A DNA stretch of 64,000 nt from Pomphorhynchus laevis (Eukaryota > Acanthocephala > Palaeacanthocephala > Echinorhynchida > Pomphorhynchidae), in contig WNNJ02000366.1 in the NCBI GenBank assembly GCA_012934845.2, forward strand, positions 87,146 through 151,145. The letters run 5' to 3'. The notes beneath the pieces were generated by a model. That model did not search any database, was not told where the DNA came from, and was given only the letters and a program-made list of their open reading frames with translations. This document shows positions 54,196-64,000 of the stretch, piece by piece (position 1 is the stretch's first letter; each line of letters opens with the position of its first letter). The position numbers and the translations under genes were made by a program.

Positions 54196-56572
54196 ATGCA
54201 GGGTACTCGAGAGCCTTTTTCACTGAATATTCATCAGTGGAATTCGGGAGGAGCTTCTGCCCTTAGACTTTTATCTGGTAGAGATGCGGATGTTATAGTC
54301 CTTCAGGAGACGCGGTCTATCCGTATCCCCCAGGACATTACTCGATTCATCCCTAAGCACATTTGTTCCCACTATACTCCGTACATAACCCCTCCTCACT
54401 CATCTTCATCTCAAGGACTCTTGACCTTAGTTAAATGCTCTTTAAGATCCTCCCTCCTTTTAAATTATTCTTGTCCAGCCCTTTCTTGTTTAGTAGTTTC
54501 ACTAAGTAAGAACGGTAAACGCCTTAGTCTAGCCAATGTCTACATCCGTCCAGGAGAGATTCACAAGAACCGTGACCTCCTGGATAGAATTATCGACAGC
54601 GGTTACGACATGGTACTAGGTGACTTCAACGACAGAACTGGTCGTTGGATTAATGCAGTACTCCGCAGAGCCAGGAACGGTTATCTTATTCATAAACCAC
54701 CCTCCCCAACCTTTCATTGCACATCAACGAATTCACTCCTCGATTTATTACTGCTCCATGAGAAGTGGTTGCTAAAACCCTTCTGTACGGAGCAGTCGCG
54801 GCAACATCTGTCCACCTCTCATGATCTAATTCGCTGGCGGATAGAAGAGGATACGCTGCTTCGAATGAGATTCCACTTTGACCCTATCAGAGTGGCTTTC
54901 TTTCAGGCTGCTATCCAACGCTTCCCCCGAATTGGTAATGAGAGTTCAACCGAATTTAATTCCTACCTCTCCTCGCAAGCCACCGCATTGCTTTCTACAA
55001 CCTATAAAGGTCGTATTTTCAGACACACTCCGACAAAACTAAAGACCCTATCATATTTGCTCCGTCTCCCCAATCTCTCTGCTTCTGCCAGGCAAGTTCT
55101 CTCGAAGGAATATTGGAGCACTAGATATAGGTTCCAACTGGGTAGAGATAAGGTTAGCATTGCTTCCCTTAATCCATCCCAGTCTTCCTTTTGGAAGATA
55201 TTCAAGAAGGAGAAGTTTGTTTGTTGGAAGGATAGGGCTTTGGGCTGGATCGGTAGTATAGGCCTTGATAAAGTTTTGGAGGAGTCACTAGCCCTACACA
55301 ATTATGGAGCCACGCAATCTCCGCAACCAATCCCGTCCTGGGGAGACTTCAGGAGTAGAGACTTATCTGTCACAGATATTCTCAAAGCCTGGGGGCCTCT
55401 TCCGGACACCTCCAAATCCATCGCTCCACTCTCTTCTCGTATATGTCAGCTATTGACAGCCGATCAAAGAAGGGAGGTGGCCGTCACAATGCTATTAGCC
55501 ACCCCATCCGATGTGGCCGGCATCAACATTAGCAAGAGAATTTTTATTCCAAAAAAGTATCCGGTCTCTTGTCTTAAAGACCTGTGGCCCATTTCGATTC
55601 AAAATTCCCTCGTCTCGATCAACGAAAAAGCACTTGCGCGTAGAATCCGCATTCATCTAAGTAGGCGTAATTTAATCCCACCTGGTTTCCATGGGTTTGT
55701 CAAAGGTCGCTCGGTTCATTCAGCAGTTGGTGAAGTGCATCGGTTTTGTCAGGAGAACAGTCATCAGCTAGCTATGGCTGTTTTCCTTGATTTCTCTGCT
55801 GCATTTAACCGCATTTCCATTCCATTTGTTATCTCTTCTCTCAGGTCACTCGGGTTGCCTGCGAGAATTGTTAACAGGGTAGAGATACTGCTGTACACCA
55901 AGCGATTCTATTATGAAGACGGCCCTGATGCGCATCAGTTCTACCCTATTACAGGTGTGCCTCAAGGCTCCCCTCTCTCCTATCTTATTTCTTGCTGCAT
56001 CCATTGAACTCTTTAAAATATTTAAACGCGAACAACGTCTAGTGGTATACGCTGATGATACCACAGCCCTGTTTTCTGGACGCAGGTGCAAAGACATAGT
56101 CTCGGACATCAGCCGTTTCTTTTTAAGATTAAAAGACCAGTTACCCAAGTCCAATCTTATTTTAAACTCCGCCAAATCGCAGGTGGTGGTCTTTCATGGC
56201 GCCAATGCAACAAAGAAAAAGCTTAAGAGATTAGCACTCTCTGCCCTCTCCTCCATTTTGATAAATCAAACCCTCCCTGTCTTAAGGAGTCGAGTAAAAT
56301 ACCTGGGGTTCACCATTACGGTGAACTGGTCGGCGAAAACCGACCTGGATAGACTTAAACGTATCCTGAAGAGAGCTAGGTGGGCCCTGAAACGGGCCCA
56401 GCATCTGTCATTAATAGGGAAAACCCAGGTGCGCCTCTGGGGCACCTGGGCTATCTCGGGATTAGTCTTCTTTTCTAGAGGACGCCCCCCAGAGCAAAGG
56501 CTAAGGTTTCTCAAGCTGCTCATCTCGCGTTTACCCAGCATAGTCCGCTCCGATTGGACTCTTCGGGGGTGA
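54196..56572 (+). pseudogene. LINE family 1, copy C: ORF2 (AP-endonuclease and RT), one shift at motif B
   Basis: Frame 54196-56007 (603 codons) followed by the frame 55913-56572. Endonuclease: HQWNSGG, VIVLQETRS, ANVYIRPGE and VLGDFNDRTGRW. The usual SDH triad is read as SHD (STSHDLIRW), also in copy A. RT: RRNLIPPGFHGFVKGRSVHSA, motif A VFLDFSAAFN, motif B GVPQGSP, then the frame is lost. In the next frame come LSPILFLAASIELF, motif C YADDTTALF and the thumb with YLGFTITVNW. The lesion equals loss of one CT unit in a short (CT)n run at 55970-55980. The ORF ends at 56570-56572. Confidence 0.88.
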
Positions 56573-56599
56573 ATAACCCCGGGTGGTTCAGTCGAAGGG
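56559..56599 (+). other. Conserved stem-loop over the ORF2 stop, LINE family 1 copy C
   Basis: Outer stem CTCTTCG/CGAAGGG with one T-G wobble, inner GGGGT/ACCCC. Equivalent to 2518-2558 and 6357-6397. Confidence 0.5.
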
Positions 56600-56919
56600 C
56601 GGCGTGTTGGATTGGCTGTGGGGCTCAGATCACGCCGGACCTGAGGCTATGATGAAAGAAGACGACGAAGAGCGATCTTTTTGGAAACTTATTCTTTATT
56701 GTCTCGCTTTTATAGATAGTTAGTTATCGCTTTTTTTCTTATCGGTTATATAGTTGTTAATAAAATCCTTATTATTATTACTTAGAAGAACGCAATCCAT
56801 GATGTATAATATATTTGATGATATATTTAAAAATATGTAAAAATTACTTTTATTTCAACCTTAAAAGAATACACTTTACAAAACTAAAAAAATCTTAAAT
56901 ATTCAGTTACGATCAGGTA

Positions 56920-57122
56920 TAATTGAAAGTCAACAAAATTATTTGTATATTTCGCTAGTAAATACTAGCATCTTCAGAAATTTCTAACGATTTTGATTCT
57001 AGCATCAAAATGCAAACCGACAAGAAACTTTATTTGTGATTTCTTTCATTTTTGTGTTAATTTCTGAAAATGCTAGTAGTTACTATCGAAATATCAATTT
57101 TGTTGACTTTCACTTATACCTG
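56920..57122. repeat. Inverted repeat pair, each arm with a hammerhead-like core
   Basis: Arms of about 65 bp (56920-56985 and 57058-57122) share AGGTATAA, GAAAGTCAACAAAAT and the core. Left core (minus, 56950-56977): CTGAAGA, stem GCTAGTA/TACTAGC, GAAA. Right core (plus, 57064-57091): CTGAAAA, stem with one mismatch, GAAA. Confidence 0.6.
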
Positions 57123-57904
57123 ATTGTTTATGAATATTTGAAATACAGATCAGGATGGATATATTTATTAAAATTTAAGATTTTTAATTTCGTCTTAAAA
57201 TTATATATTTTTAGTCTAATCCTAAAAATTATTATTAAATTATGAATTTCCAAAATAATCGGATTCTATAAATGATCAATAGAATAGCATCATTATTAAT
57301 AATTTTAATTTAATTGATAGAAGAGTTTCAGACAATTCGAGTTCAATACGGTACACTGGAATAATTCTAAAATAGATTACAACTATTTATAACCTTTTAC
57401 TACGTTAATAATTCTTCAGTATGTTCTTTGTTGATCGAGTTTACTAAAAAAAATTTAATATAATTTAATAAATTAAGACAGAATATGTTTTACTGTTTTA
57501 AAATTTAGTTTTAAAGCTAAATTTAATTTAAACATTTATTTTTTATATTATTTAGAAACGATTTCAGTTACTACATCAGTTATTTCATTGCATTACAGAC
57601 GGCCAAAAGGTTAAAAAACATAAGAAACCTTTCGACATATTTTCAAATTTTTTAATTCTTTATTAACAGATGGCTAAAAATATGAGTAAATAAAATCCAG
57701 CAAAAAGTAAGAACACACATTCCTCTAATGAATTTTGTTTAATGTTAAAATCTTATTTGGTTAAAAGAATTAGTGATCGGTAATGTTATATTAAGACGAA
57801 TGAAATATAATATAAAATATATAGTTATATATTCATAGTTATAGTTTCTTATATTCGAAGTCATGGTCATAATTCATAGTCATAGTTATATTTATTTAGT
57901 TAAT
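57103..57904 (+). repeat. ~800-bp direct repeat, left copy
   Basis: Nearly identical to 63200-64000 (one A-run difference noticed). AT-rich, non-coding. The two copies lie on either side of eIF3b. Confidence 0.9.
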
Positions 57905-58440
57905 CTTATTTGGTTAAATATAATTAGTGATCGGTAATGTTACATTAAGAATATAAAGTATATATTAAGAATATATTCTTTATATTTTTTATATAAAGAA
58001 TATAAATATATAAATTCTTCATATAATTTATTTTTTATAGAAATATATAAATTCTTTATATAATAAAGAATTAATGTACGAATAGAAACAAAATAAAAAT
58101 TAATACGAATTACTAAATTAATAAGTATTTAGTTATTGAAAAAATTAAAAATAAACATGTAAAATTTTATTAAATAATTATTTATTATTAAATAATAAAT
58201 TATTATAAATAATTAAAAAAATGAATTTTTATTAGATAATTAAATAATAATTAAAATAATAACTATTTTATAATATTAAAATAATTTAACAGTCACCAGA
58301 ACTCGAATAGTACTTTAAATTGACAAATGCTGCTATATTAGCGATTGAATGAAGCACAAACTAATATACTGTAGGTTTACAAACAATTAAATTTTAAAAA
58401 ATAGAAGAAACAAATTAAATATCCTAAAATAGAGGAAATG
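57905..58440. other. AT-rich stretch, no gene seen
   Basis: Contains a 14-bp perfect hairpin (57972-57985/57991-58004, T5 loop). No coding homology. Confidence 0.5.
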
Positions 58441-58472
58441 TTTAAATGTGAGAAAAATAAATCAATGGTATT

Positions 58473-58478
58473 TTTATT
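58473..58478 (-). terminator. Polyadenylation signal of eIF3b
   Basis: AATAAA on the minus strand, about 25 nt after the stop codon. Confidence 0.5.
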
Positions 58479-58502
58479 TTAAAAAAATATACATGATAAA
58501 AA

Positions 58503-61500
58503 TTATATGTCGATTGGTTCGACATCGATTGAAAGTAGAAAATCAAATGATTCCACCTCGTATTTTTCTGGTTTGTCGCTGTTATTACTTAAATTGCGTA
58601 ATGCACGTCTGCATTGGGCTTGCAGTTGTAACCGGTCTGAACTAATTTGTCTGAACTGTGCGAACTCTTCAGCTAATCTTTGGCGAGTATACCGCTGTTC
58701 GGATGTCAACTTTGACGCTGATATTTCGTCTAACTCCTTGAATTTAACGCAGTATTGTTTGAAAGACTTCTTTATTTCTTTTAATTTATCTTCAGTTAGT
58801 AACGACGGATGTCTCGGTCGCCACAAAAATTGAGTAAAATCGCTTAATTGTACAACAGACAGCTTTCGACCTTGAAAAGACCAAATGATATAGCCTGCAT
58901 CTGTTGTTTGAAAACTAGAATATGCACAACTTACAAGATAACGGCCTGTGGGATCCCATGCTATTTGCGACATCATATGGTGATCTTCTTCAGCCATAAC
59001 AGATAGATCACTTGTATCTATGAAGTATATACGGTGACTTAGACGGCCGCGGAATGAAGCTAAGGCAAGAAACGAATTAATAGGAGACCATTCTGCATGA
59101 TTAACGTCTACATTTAATTCTTTCAGATCTTCAATGCCCGCAGTAGATACTTTGTAAAAGTTAACCTTAGTTTTGCCTGGAGACACTTCATGAATAATAA
59201 TAAATCGATTTCCATTGGGTTCCCAACTGAAATGTAAGCATTGGCTTTTTAACTCCATTGTTTCAATTGGGCAATTGCGTTCTCTCATACGAAATATTTC
59301 GAAATTGTGATACATGTTCATGTATAAAGGTTTACCTGCATCTTCTTTGATCTTTTGTTTTATATAGCGATCAAGCTGAAAACAAACGTAGTCACTATTC
59401 ATCTGCCAAAAGATTTTACAGGCAGCGACATTGAATAAATTGTTTCCCCTAATTTCATTACAATTTGGAATGGAAACAACTGACAATCGAGCAGGTGTGT
59501 CACCACGTTCACATTGATACATTGCGATGTAATTGTTTTTCGACAGAGCCCATTCAAAATTAGATATCATTGGGATTTTCATTGACTTTTTATGAACAAG
59601 TGAGTACGTTTCTGAACTGTAAACACTTATACTATCTTGCGATGAAAGTCTAGCAAAGTATTTGCCGTCAAAGCTCCACTTAAATGCAATCGGAGCAGCA
59701 TCAGTTAACCAAGACGGAGCATCATCTGACCCGCCGATTATAACCATATTGCTGTCGTCCTTTGAATCTTGCAAATTCTGACTTTGAACTTCTTGAGTAA
59801 ATGTTCTACGTGTTGTGCTAACACTTATGTCAGATATATAAATGCTAGCAACTCGACTTGTTTTCTGATCTCCAGCTGTTGTGGCAATAGTCTGGGATGC
59901 TGGGAGCCAAGCACTAGTAATAGCGAAGCGTTCACATGGTGAAAATGAAATGTTAGTAACATTGTGGTGGGCGATTCTGGCTAATCGATCAAATTCAACT
60001 CCTCCCCAAATTACTATTCCTTTATCATGAAATGACGCAAGATAAGTACCAAGAGGTGACCACGCAAAGTTCTTCTCAGTCCATAACTGACGATTTATAC
60101 ACGATTGAGGCTCTGGAAATAAATTATAATACACAGCACATCTAACGGTATTAGACCTTTTTCCGAGTCCATTATTAACGATACTAAACTGATCAACCGC
60201 ATTATCCATAGACATCCAGTCCAGTAAAGTTGGACATTCGATAAATTCAGGTATCTTTGGCTGTTCCCATTCGTTAGATATATTTATGTATCTGTAAAAT
60301 TCTTTAAATGTGTTAACCGTGAATTGATGACTTTTGTCTAGACGATGGCCGTCAAGTTGTTTACGTGCACTTAAGGCCGATTGTTCATCGGCAAATCTAA
60401 TTTAAGTTATTACATTTATCATTGTTTGGAAGTGTAAACTCTTGAAAACTTTTACACTTTGTATACTGCAAAACGTTTTGTATGCTACAAAGCATATTGC
60501 AGAATACAGAACATTATTTATAGACAACAAAATATGTCTACACATTTCTTGTAGATATCCAGCTGTCATTCCTAATTCAGGGTCTATTGGGTAATAATCT
60601 TCAACAACTGTTCTTGCCAACTTCTTGCCAATGTACAGTACGGAATTTGATTTTTTCTCTTTCTTATTTTAATTTATTGGTGAACCTGTAAGAAGCCAGT
60701 CCATATTGGCCACATAAAATAAATTTTATTCTATTTTTCTATAAACAATGAAATACGTATACGGTGACTACTAAGTGACTACTAAAATAGAATAAAATAA
60801 ATTTTATTCTATTTCTCTATAAACAATGAAATACGTATACGGTGACTACTAGAGTCTGCATAACTCAACCCTTTGGTTTTCACATAGTGAATCATTCTTA
60901 GATATTCACTAATTATGGCCTTCGCGCATACCATTTTTAAGGCGCACTAGCATGAATCCGCCCTCTTTGATATTCGCTTATCTTCCTACTTTTACACTTT
61001 TTAAGAGCTCAAGTGTTCTCCAAACTTCTTTATTTCACATATGTCCCTCTGGCGTATATATCTTGTCTATGAAAACAAAGACAACTAAATTAAAACATTT
61101 TGGTACTTATATTGGGTCATTTCATGATAAAGGAATAGTAATTTGGAGGGAATTGAATTTGATCGATTAGCAAGAATCGCCCACCACAATGTTACTAACA
61201 TTTCATTTTCACCATGTGAACGCTTCGCCATTACTAGTGCTTGGCTCCCAGCATCCCAGACTATTGCCACAACAGCTGGAGATCAGAAACCACCGTATCC
61301 AGCTGTCACCGTATTAGTATTTCACCGTATACGGTATAAGTAACCGTATCCAGCTGTCATTCCTAATTCAGGCTCAATTGGGTAAAAATCTTCAACAACT
61401 GTTCCAAACTTTGAAAGTATTTTGCTCATCGCTGTTTTAAGCATATCAAGACGATCTTCCCCGACAGATGGAACATTATCAATGATAAGACCGTCATCAA

Positions 61501-61693
61501 AATCAGCGTGTAGTGTAGGACAAGTTTTCTTCAATTCAACTAAACTTGGTTCATTATCAACTTCATCATCTACAAAGTCATCAGGATCGCTAAAATTTGG
61601 TTCTTCATCACTAATTTCACCATTGATTTCATCATTATGAAGATCTTCATTCGATGCTGTAAGCGGTGTACAATTTTCTTCTATTGTCGTCAT
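58503..61693 (-). CDS. eIF3b: Eukaryotic translation initiation factor 3 subunit B (two exons: 61693-61326 and 60396-58503)
   Basis: Scaffold subunit of eIF3, which brings the 40S ribosome to mRNA in the cytosol. Exon 1 (ATG 61691-61693) has an acidic N-terminus (PNFSDPDDFVDD) and the first half of an RRM (LIIDNVPSVGEDRLDML, FYPIEPELGMTAGYGYLY). Exon 2 continues the RRM (RFADEQSALSARKQLDGH, FTVNTFKEFYRYINISNEWE). The beta-propeller follows: FAWSPLGTYLASFHDKGIVIWGG, ISFSPCERF, FKWSFDGKYFARL, NNLFNVAACKIFWQ, FSWEPNGNRF and IAWDPTGRYLVS. The C-terminal helical tail is PRHPSLLTEDKLKEIKKSFKQY. Joining CG at 61327-61326 to ATTTGCC at 60396 uses GT (61325-61324) and AG (60398-60397), keeps the frame and restores an RNP1-like GYGYLY. 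The model gives 753 codons, close to the family's usual length. An in-frame TGA lies just upstream of the ATG. The intron is rearranged. Confidence 0.93.
60409..60560. repeat. 150-bp block, repeated at 61968-62119
   Basis: Apparently identical, same orientation. One copy lies in the intron and one upstream of the eIF3b start. Confidence 0.85.
60638..61075. repeat. Blocks inverted relative to 62190-62605
   Basis: 60638-60775 is the reverse complement of about 62190-62328, and 60855-61072 of about 62388-62605. The blocks are in a different order in the two places. 60726-60851 also holds a tandem duplication of a ~60-bp unit. Confidence 0.75.
61085..61290 (+). pseudogene. Inverted partial copy of eIF3b exon 2
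   Basis: Plus-strand sequence reads FGTYIGSFHDKGIVIW, then FDRLARIAHHNVTNISFSPC and TSAWLPASQTIAT. It matches exon 2 (59862-60048, minus) at roughly 96%, with one frameshift near 61146. Confidence 0.85.
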
Positions 61694-61699
61694 GGACAA

Positions 61700-61967
61700 T
61701 CAGCTAATGTATGATTCTTAGTAGAACAGTTTGAAAAGTCTATTCTTTACCGAAATAGAAATTATCTGTAATTTGAAAGGAAAAAATGTTTAATATTAAT
61801 CTGAAAATACAATTTAAATTTAAACATTAAAAAGTCAAAGTTATTAATTATTTATTGGATAGAAAAATTATTTAATATTAATCTGATCATACAATTTATA
61901 TTTTAGCATTAAAAAGTCACATCAAATTAATGTATATAAAGTGTAAATTTATAATTTTAATGAATTT
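61700..61967. other. 5' flank of eIF3b
   Basis: AT-rich, with an internal partial repeat of a TTTAATATTAATCTGA segment (61788 and 61870). No core promoter recognised. Confidence 0.4.
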
Positions 61968-62119
61968 TATTACATTTATCATTGTTTGGAAGTGTAAACT
62001 CTTGAAAACTTTTACACTTTGTATACTGCAAAACGTTTTGTATGCTACAAAGCATATTGCAGAATACAGAACATTATTTATAGACAACAAAATATGTCTA
62101 CACATTTCTTGTAGATATT
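61968..62119. repeat. Copy of the 150-bp block at 60409-60560
   Basis: See the intron copy. Confidence 0.85.
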
Positions 62120-62189
62120 TCTAAATATCGACATTTAGAAATTATATTTTAGGCCTCAGCTTCGTTAATGATTAATTGGTTCTGTCATA

Positions 62190-62605
62190 AAGTCATTGTT
62201 TATAGAAAAAAAGAATAAAATTTATTTTATGTGGCCAATATGGACTGGCCACTTACAGGTTCACCAATAAATTAAAATAAAAAAGAGAAAAAATCAAATT
62301 CCGTACTTTACATTGGCAAGAAGTATTTAAAGGATGCAATATGTTATGTTTACCGTTAGCATTACCGACAATGGATTTGGGTTTTAATAGACAAGATATA
62401 TACGCCAGAGGGACATATGTGAAATAAAGAAGTTTGGAGAACACTTGAGCTCTTAAAAAGTGTAAAAGTAGGAAGATAAGCGAATATCAAAGAGGGCAGT
62501 TTCATGCTGGTGCGCCAGCAAAATGGTATGCGCGAAGGCCATAATTAGTGAATATCTAAGAATGATTCACTATGTGAAAACCAAAGGGTTGAGTTATGCA
62601 GACAA
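62190..62605. repeat. Blocks whose inverted copies lie in the eIF3b intron
   Basis: Reverse complement of parts of 60638-61072, including TCTGGCGTATATATCTTGTC on the intron side. Confidence 0.75.
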
Positions 62606-62609
62606 GTCA

Positions 62610-63000
62610 CTACAAAGAAGAGAGAAAATAGTGGGGCCAAGGACGGATCCTAGAGAAACGCCGCCTTGAAGATAAGATGGGCATGACAATGTTGAGCAAC
62701 AACGGATGGAGAAGGTACGCTCGAAGAGGAAAGGCTCGAGCCACGCAACACGGTAATAAGAGAAACCGTAGCGACGACGAAGGCAAGATAGAAAACGTGA
62801 GTGGTTAGCTATATCTAAGGCTTCTGAAAGGTCGATAGAGTCAACAACACTGCTAAAATAATTGTCGCGAGCAAGTAGCAGGTCACTTAGAACTTTATGA
62901 CATGCCGTTTCGGTGAAATTGTTTTGACGGTATGCTGACTGGAAATATGGATATAAGTTTAAGGAGGAACGAACAGTTTTTGTCTGACTTATTTAATGAT
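62610..63000 (-). pseudogene. CR1/L2-like LINE RT fragment
   Basis: Minus strand reads FQSAYRQNNFTETACHKVL, SDLLLARDNYFSSVVDSI, DLSEALDIANHSRFLSCL (motif A with Asp-Leu-Ser-x-Ala) and a decayed motif B (GVSLGSVLGPTIF near 62650). The order and wording are typical for CR1/L2 RTs. Confidence 0.78.
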
Positions 63001-63031
63001 CATTTTAAAATACAAACAACCCACATATATA

Positions 63032-63198
63032 CATTTTGTTTAATGTTAAAATCTTATTTGGTTAAAAGAATTAGTGATCGGTAATGTTATATTAAGACGA
63101 ATGAAATATAATATAAAATATAAGTTATATATTCATAGTTATAGTTTCTTATATTCGAAGTCATGGTCATAATTCATAGTCATAGTTATATTTATTTT
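63032..63198 (+). repeat. End piece of the 800-bp repeat unit
   Basis: Matches about 57731-57895 and is followed at once by the full copy at 63200, a head-to-tail tandem. Confidence 0.8.
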
Positions 63199-63199
63199 A

Positions 63200-64000
63200 T
63201 TGACTTTCACTTATACCTGATTGTTTATGAATATTTGAAATACAGATCAGGATGGATATATTTATTAAAATTTAAGATTTTTAATTTCGTCTTAAAATTA
63301 TATATTTTTAGTCTAATCCTAAAAATTATTATTAAATTATGAATTTCCAAAATAATCGGATTCTATAAATGATCAATAGAATAGCATCATTATTAATAAT
63401 TTTAATTTAATTGATAGAAGAGTTTCAGACAATTCGAGTTCAATACGGTACACTGGAATAATTCTAAAATAGATTACAACTATTTATAACCTTTTACTAC
63501 GTTAATAATTCTTCAGTATGTTCTTTGTTGATCGAGTTTACTAAAAAAATTTAATATAATTTAATAAATTAAGACAGAATATGTTTTACTGTTTTAAAAT
63601 TTAGTTTTAAAGCTAAATTTAATTTAAACATTTATTTTTTATATTATTTAGAAACGATTTCAGTTACTACATCAGTTATTTCATTGCATTACAGACGGCC
63701 AAAAGGTTAAAAAACATAAGAAACCTTTCGACATATTTTCAAATTTTTTAATTCTTTATTAACAGATGGCTAAAAATATGAGTAAATAAAATCCAGCAAA
63801 AAGTAAGAACACACATTCCTCTAATGAATTTTGTTTAATGTTAAAATCTTATTTGGTTAAAAGAATTAGTGATCGGTAATGTTATATTAAGACGAATGAA
63901 ATATAATATAAAATATAAAGTTATATATTCATAGTTATAGTTTCTTATATTCGAAGTCATGGTCATAATTCATAGTCATAGTTATATTTATTTAGTTAAT
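63200..64000 (+). repeat. ~800-bp direct repeat, right copy (runs to window end)
   Basis: Matches 57103-57904 over its full visible length. Confidence 0.9.

Larger units (their letters stand above)
60397..61325 (-). other. eIF3b intron (929 bp) with rearranged duplicates
   Basis: Donor GTGAAA, acceptor AAATTAG. Holds a ~60-bp copy of the end of exon 1 (60556-60616), an inverted ~190-bp copy of part of exon 2, blocks inverted relative to 62190-62605, and a 60409-60560 block repeated upstream of the gene. Confidence 0.75.

Overview
The window reads as nuclear DNA of an AT-rich invertebrate animal. Only two host genes are recognisable: a single-exon biogenic-amine-type GPCR (18465-19700, minus) and translation initiation factor eIF3 subunit B (58503-61693, minus, two exons with GT-AG borders and an animal-type RRM plus beta-propeller). 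Almost everything else is retrotransposon debris: Penelope-like elements (PLEs), several LINE lineages, Ty3/gypsy remnants and one Tc1-type DNA transposon. No bacterial operons, CRISPR arrays, rRNA or tRNA genes were seen. The exact taxon cannot be read from the sequence.

Layout. 1-6640: two tandem decayed copies (A, B) of one CCHC-gag LINE; a better copy C lies at 52990-56700. 6840-10166: a second LINE whose middle is replaced by a Ty3/gypsy pol fragment. 10500-12750: a PLE relic and a short internally deleted gypsy element with 98-99 bp LTRs. 13040-18300: LINE and Naiad-type PLE fragments, with a Tc1-type transposon inserted in one of them. 18465-19700: the GPCR. 20000-25340: more LINE and Naiad fragments. 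25380-30180: a Naiad copy interrupted by a double, inverted canonical PLE with a 13-bp target duplication. 30690-37939: a plus-strand Naiad (itself interrupted by a LINE and by a 350-bp inverted-repeat insertion) followed by the one near full-length Naiad on the minus strand. 39640-40790: three tandem Naiad 3' fragments. 42430-44580: another PLE lineage. 45600-50980: PLE-4 fragments fused to an R2-like LINE. 50981-52985: AT-rich, no gene seen. 56920-64000: an inverted hammerhead-like pair, an 800-bp direct repeat on both sides of eIF3b, and the rearranged eIF3b intron.

The most notable content is the concentration of PLE lineages. The Naiad copy at 34270-37939 has the GIY-YIG endonuclease upstream of the reverse transcriptase, joined by a linker with a C-x-C motif. 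This is the permuted order described for the Naiad/Chlamys clade. The other PLEs have the usual RT then GIY-YIG order. Around them are hammerhead-like RNA cores, a repeated structured motif at Naiad 3' ends, nested insertions that can be dated relative to each other, and many near-perfect palindromes with loops of 2-7 nt, which look like snap-back synthesis. No element copy here looks fully intact; nearly all carry stops or frameshifts.
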